The notes beneath the pieces are model-generated. The model was given only the letters and a program-made list of their open reading frames with translations. It was not told where the DNA came from and made no database searches. The translations under genes and the position numbers were made by a program. From Zanthoxylum bungeanum (taxonomy: Eukaryota; Streptophyta; Magnoliopsida; Sapindales; Rutaceae), in NCBI GenBank assembly GCA_019454045.1, contig SKCR01017762.1:22929-86928 (forward strand): a DNA stretch of 64,000 nucleotides, written 5' to 3'. How positions within the stretch are numbered: the stretch's first letter is position 1; each line of letters begins with the position of its first letter. Below are positions 58,525 to 64,000 of this stretch, in pieces.

Positions 58525-60950
58525 TATAGGTTCAAGCATGAAATTGTAGGGCTTAAAATTGGGTACTTTGTATTTGAGCATGATTTTATAAAATTGGATG
58601 TTTAAGCATGCTTAATATATGTTATATTGAAGATTGATTTGATCAATTTCAACAAAATATGATTGGATCAATTTTGCCCAATTTATTCCTTTTGGCCGAA
58701 TGTAATGTGATTTTTGTGTTCTTGGAATTTTTTGATTTTGATTCATTTGATGAGTTGGAATCATTAAGGATAATGTTAATTTGAAACTAATTAGATTGGA
58801 TTTTGAATTGAACATAAAATCCCCAAAAGTTATCACCTTGGCCGAATTGGAATATGCCCTTCAATGTCTTGTTTTTTGATTTTAGGACATTGGATGTATT
58901 GGAAATCATTTAGAATGATGATTTAATGTCGATTGTGGGTTTGATTGGATTGAAACCAAATCGGACACAAAATCCCTCCTTGGCCGAGAGCATTAAAGCA
59001 TGTAATGGGTTTGATTTTTTCATTTATAGTTGGACATGTGATGATGATAATGAACATGATTAATTGGACTAATTTGGTGTTTTAGAAATATTAATTTGGT
59101 GATTAATCATGTAATGCACTTTAGGTAATTAAATTGCGAAATTGGATTTGTGTAATTTAATGAATTAGGCCTTTAAATTGGATTTGGGCTTATTAAGTTG
59201 TAATTGGGCTTATTGGGCTTGATTTTATCAAGTTGGTTTAGGCCAAATGGATTGGATCCAATTGGGCCCAAAACCACTACCATAAAGCCCAAATGTGACT
59301 AATAAACTTTAAAGTTTAATTGGGCCTAATGGGCCTAAATTGATTTCTGGGCTTATGGGGTTACTCCTTGATTGGGCTTTGGTTGCCGAAGCCCACGCCT
59401 TAAAGAAATTAATTAAAGCCCATTAGACTTGAATTGAATTGACGTTAGACGTTAATCGGGCTTTGAGAGACCCGACACGATTAAATTTGGAATTTAAGTC
59501 GAAAAGGCTTATTAAATAAAGTGTAGTATTTAATTTGGAATTGAATAGTGAATTAGTATTAAATACATATTAAATTTCATTTAATGTTGTAGTTTAATTT
59601 AATTCATTAATTCGTACCTGAGTACTTATTCGCAAAACGAGTTTGACTCGACCAAAATCAAATCGTTGTTTGAACATTGGATGATCACATAATTATCAGA
59701 TTAATTAATTGATTAGATTGATTGATAGCATGCTTATGTGTGAATACGTGGTGTTGATGATGAATAATGTATATCGGATGGATATTAGTCGGGTGGGGCA
59801 ATTTTGGAAATTGTTGTAATAAATTCGATTTATTAAATTGGACCTGCGTGTCCAGCCTTATCACCTCTATTCTCTTTGTATTCTCTTCTCACCTATTCCC
59901 CTCAATGTAAATGAGGTTTTTTTAGAAGTGTAGTGTAACGGGTAGAAGTAATACAAGTGCTAGCTCGAGAGAGAAAGGGAGAGATTTGATCTAGGATCAA
60001 TGTGTTAAGTATCCATCTGTATATCATTATTATTTTATTTTCATACTCGCTTTATTATGTGTTTAGAATGCATGTTTAAGGGTGTATGATGATGAGACCT
60101 TAACAAAGATAATAAATTAGTAGCCAATTTGCACGCGAAAGCCCTCATCAAATATCATGCGTCTTTTCCTTCCATTGAGTGATTCTTACTCAAGATCCTA
60201 GATTGGCATGGGTTGTTGGCCAAAGTCAAGCCCTTGTCCGTCGAAGATGTGTTTGAATCACGAGGCGTTGTTCCATATTGGTGTCTTGTCCAAGTTGTGG
60301 TTTGTTGGCCAAAGTCAAGACCACTTCTTGTCCAACGACATTGATTACGAAGCTTCCATGGTCAATGGGTCCACGCTTGACTGGGATCACTAGGTTTGTT
60401 GTGCCAAAGCCAAGGCCTAGTTGATTCAGAGAAAAAGGTTAGGGTATATATTGGATATATAGGCATATATAGGATATATGTTTAGGACTTGAATGTCCAC
60501 CTACTGGATCTAGGAATTGGATTGGATCCAATTGATCTTAGAGATCTACCTAGTTAATTATCATACAATTTGTTGGCCAAAGTCAAGATTGTGTGATATT
60601 TAACGGGATCCTAGCCCACTAGGAAACACGGTTTCCCGAGTACTCGATAGAGGGTTAGAGGCTCGACGAAAAATAGTGGGAGGCAAGAATTGAATTTGCA
60701 ATATTCGTTCAATTACTCGCCATACGCGCTCAAACAAATATCACTCGTCATATAAATTAAAAGTATTAGTTGGACTAATATTTAATGTTGTTTTAATAAA
60801 TATAGTTGGACTATATACAAACTTATTCAATTATAGTTGATTAAATAATTGGATTATTGTAATCATTATAATAAATAGTACCTAATATAAATTGATTAAA
60901 TAGTTGGACTATTGAAATCAAGAAAGAATTGAAAAGTTGGATATTTAAAA
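58525..60950 (+). other. Untranslated leader of element F
   Basis: TTGGCCAA palindromes at 60216-60223, 60305-60312 and 60573-60580, each within gttggccaaagtcaag, and a gtgccaaagccaagg variant at ~60401. TGGGCC/TGGGCT-rich tract at 59160-59470. No coding frame. Confidence 0.8.
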
Positions 60951-60954
60951 TATA

Positions 60955-63900
60955 ATCTTGGATTAAATATTTTAAATGATTTAATTTTCAAATTGGGAAT
61001 AAATAATAGGTTACTTTATTTGATAAAATAACTTATTGAACCTAAGCCCAAAATTAAGCAAATAAGTAGAGCGTAAATCTTTGGAAGATTTATGTGATGA
61101 TGACTTTAGTGCTTAATTTAACATACTTGTCAAAAATCTATGTTTAGATTTAATAAGTATTAAAATTGCAATTTATAATTCTTGGAAAATTAATTGACTA
61201 TTCTAAAGGTGAAAAGTCAAAGTTTGCAATTGGGCGTATAGCACGAGGTGCACATCGTTTCGATATTCTAAAAAACCCAAGGCTTGGCCTAAGGTTCCTG
61301 AAATATTGAAAAGGATAATTGACATATCCCAAAGTGACTACCATTTGGATATGGCAGACACGAAGGAATTAAAGAAAGGGCAAGGCTCAGACTTTAAAAA
61401 TGTTTGTCAAAGTTATGTTCATAACTAGTATTGAAATTAGATTATAAATACTTAGTGTGGTACATAAAATATATGTATTGATGTTCAAAATCTGCTTTGA
61501 GTGGGATACTGACTTCAAAGCTGAGATTAATCTGCGAATCAGAAACGGGACAAAAGTCGCTGTTTCGACCGTAGATACCTAAGTTTAGGAACTACCCTTC
61601 GGGTGTGTACTTAAATTAGGAACTGTTATAATGTAACTAGTTTGACTAGAGACATTATCTCTATATCAGTGTTTAATCCATTGTGGATAAACCTTTGTAT
61701 TCTAGAACACCAAGTGTTTCATTATATAAAGATGATACTGAGATAAACACATTAGATGTGAATAACAGAATTTATATTTTGAATATAATTAAAATCTCAA
61801 ACATATAAAATGACAATAATTAGCTCAAACTGATTTGATCAATAGAGACTTATTTTGTGCATTGTTGTCTGGGACACAATTAAACAAGACTCGTATATCC
61901 ACACTTTTGAAGAGTGGGTACTAGGACTGATTTGACTATTCAAATAAAGTCTACGAATCTAGTTTATTAGGTAAAGTACCTAAAACACTATTTACTTGGT
62001 AATAGTGAAAATGCCATCGATCTGTTAGCCCTATTCATTGTGAAGAAAGTGGGCCCATATCTAGCTAGGCTAGATGTGAACATGAATATTTCGTGACCTT
62101 AACGGATGTGGCATCACGTTATGGTTATGTGTTTCTTTTGAAGAACACAGATCGGAAACTATTAGAGCTTCGACACGAAGTAGATAAACAGATCGGCTAT
62201 AGTATTATGCCGCCACGGTAAAACCGTAATGGAAAATACTTAACCAGTAAGTTTCATAAATACATGAAAGAGTATGGTATTCTTTCAGATAAGGACTCCT
62301 CCCGAGACACGTCAGTTTGACGGTGTGTCCAAACTAAAAACCGAATTTTGTTGGACATGATAAGGTTTATCACGAGTCGCTCTGAGCTATCATTTCCTTC
62401 AACAGGATATGTATTAACAGTGCAAAACTTATTTAGAATAAGGTTCCATAAAAACTGTTTGACAGATATCATATAGGATATGAACAGGAAAAAAAACAGG
62501 GTTTCTCATTCCTAATGATTTGGGTATGCCAGGCATAACGTTTGGATGATACCAAACAAAGGACCCAAATTCGATAAGTGCCAATATAGGTTATCCTAAT
62601 GGAAACCATAAGTATAGTGCTTATAAATCTCACATGAGAACAATATGATTGTTGTTGCTCACCATGCGGTTTTCCTGAGAGGAATACCGATATGCAGTGG
62701 TAAGTGGGAGGACAGTAAAACTCGATGAAAATCGGGGTAATACTGTTCAAGGCACGAAGTCCGTAATGGAACATAAATTGTTCATCAAGGATGAAAACTA
62801 AACCATTAATCTTCGAATACACAAGAACCGCGTAGATCAGAGAGAATCAGAAAACAACCTGGGGTATGGGTTTCTGATCTCACCTCATAAAGATATCAAT
62901 CTTATGGGGTATATATCAACCGACTGCGATTTGAGGAAGTGATACGAGGTATCGACTCCCTATCATGGCAAAGTGCCATGAGTCCGAAATGGATTCCATG
63001 TATAACAACTATGTTTGGATACTAGTTGTTGTACCGAAAGGCATTGTGCCTATTGGTACTGTAAACGTCTTCAATGAAGACATACATGGATGGCAACATA
63101 CCAACGTACAAAGCTAGGCTTGAGATGGAAAGGTATCGTTATCAAAATTGTGTCAATAACGGTTCAACCTTTTACCTGTTGCCATTGTAAATCCATTTTG
63201 AAGATGCTTGTTGATACTGCATATTTCATTTATGAAATGCGTCAGTTATAGATCAAAATCGCTTTCCTGAAAAGGAAACCTTTTGGAGATGTTTACAACA
63301 TCCTGACGATTTTATATAACCGACAACAAGGTTTGCGGGTTATTCGATCCATGTTTGGATTAAAGCAAGCATAAGGTTCTTGGAACTGTCGTTTTGAAAT
63401 AATCATAATGGTTTATGATTTGACTCAAAACGAAATAATTCTTGTGTGTATATGAGGAGGTTAGTGGGATCGCACTGACAGTGAAATTCCCATAAAGCAA
63501 TTGATGAAAGCTTGGCTTTCATAAACTCTCCGTAGAATTCTGGGGAGTGACAACCTTTATTCAAAGAATAAAGATCTACTGGGATAGATTTGGAGTTGTT
63601 AACACTCTCTGGGAAATTGTACATTTAAATGTACTTGATATGGTGTCTCATACGCTTTGAGCATATGGAGTCACAATCAGGACAATCCAAGTGATAGTCA
63701 CTGGATTGAAGTTAATGACATCTATTAGTATCTTAGAGAACTAAAGATGCTGTCTAAACTCTGGAGAAGGAGAACTTGAAGTGACTGGGATCACTGCCGC
63801 AAGTTTCCAAACAGTTAAATACTGCGATACTATAAAGTTTGAATAACGGGACAGTGAGCTGGAAATCTTCCGAGCAAGATTCTGTTGCCGAATAAACAAC

Positions 63901-64000
63901 AAATGCGGATTATTGCTGCAGCTGAGGCAGCAATAGAAGCCATTTGGGTCGAAAATAAATCTAATTAGATTAGATATAGTTCTATTAGCAGCTGAGCTAG
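60955..64000 (+). pseudogene. Decayed gag-pol of element F
   Basis: Gag remnant at 60960-61400 has lost its ATG, and about 25 bases around the zinc knuckle (near 61330) are gone. Protease-integrase pieces follow at 61430-62400, where the long cttcgggtgtgtacttaaatta block matches A and B. RT lies at 62990-63530; the segment that would hold YVDD is deleted at about 63478-63481. RNase H pieces run from 63700 to the window end, including gcagctgaggcagcaatagaagcc. Confidence 0.82.

Larger units (their letters stand above)
56416..64000 (+). mobile_element. Copia element F (Angela/BARE-like), runs off the window
   Basis: 5' LTR, altered primer site, leader, and heavily decayed gag-pol in order, ending within RNase H at the window edge. 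More diverged than A and B: stops are frequent and the active-site part of RT is deleted. Confidence 0.88.

Overview
The window is plant nuclear DNA, most likely from a flowering plant (eudicot-like). It holds one intact intron-rich gene of a plant-specific kind, a BOR1-type borate exporter with 12 coding exons. Nearly everything else is decayed, nested LTR retrotransposon sequence with plant hallmarks: primer sites matching initiator tRNA-Met, Ty1/copia polyproteins resembling the Angela/BARE group, and Ty3/gypsy Tat-type LTRs and 3' UTRs. I cannot name the species.

Layout. 1-2618: minus-strand copia remnant with an internal deletion. 2619-11318: related plus-strand element A (truncated 5' LTR, PBS, long leader, broken gag-pol, 3' LTR). 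11319-16152: an unidentified exon-like ORF, an intronless broken copy of a LOG (cytokinin-activating) gene, a Tat-type 3' UTR with three ~130-bp tandem repeats, and a Tat-type LTR. 16160-16712: CACTA-like end. 17.0-18.6 kb and 22.4-23.7 kb: two minus-strand gypsy fragments (C1, C2) with gag, primer-site region and LTR. 18.6-20.6 kb: a second Tat 3' UTR and LTR. 21.26-22.11 kb: nine ~92-bp units, each able to form two hairpins. 23675-33545: full-length copia element B on the minus strand, inserted in the C2 LTR with a perfect 5-bp target duplication (AGACT). 35.4-39.1 kb: the BOR1-type gene. 40.4-44.7 kb: a Tat LTR fragment and copia element D (gag to integrase). 44.8-46.7 kb and 55979-56068: minus-strand gypsy RNase H-integrase split by E, a 9.25-kb element (46728-55978) with 2.5-kb LTRs and no recognisable coding capacity. 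56069-64000: a copia LTR fragment split by element F, which runs off the window.

Function. Only BOR1 looks functional. Its 711-residue product keeps the conserved Asp311, the Lys equivalent to the ubiquitinated K590 of Arabidopsis BOR1, and two of three tyrosine sorting signals; the residue at position 373 is His instead of Tyr. The 5' leader holds three minimal AUG-stop ORFs and one two-codon uORF, the type of element known to mediate boron-dependent ribosome stalling in plants. Every transposon open reading frame is broken, and interest there lies in nested history and repeated RNA-like structure: hairpin arrays in LTRs, palindromic TTGGCCAA repeats in leaders, and tandem double-hairpin units.
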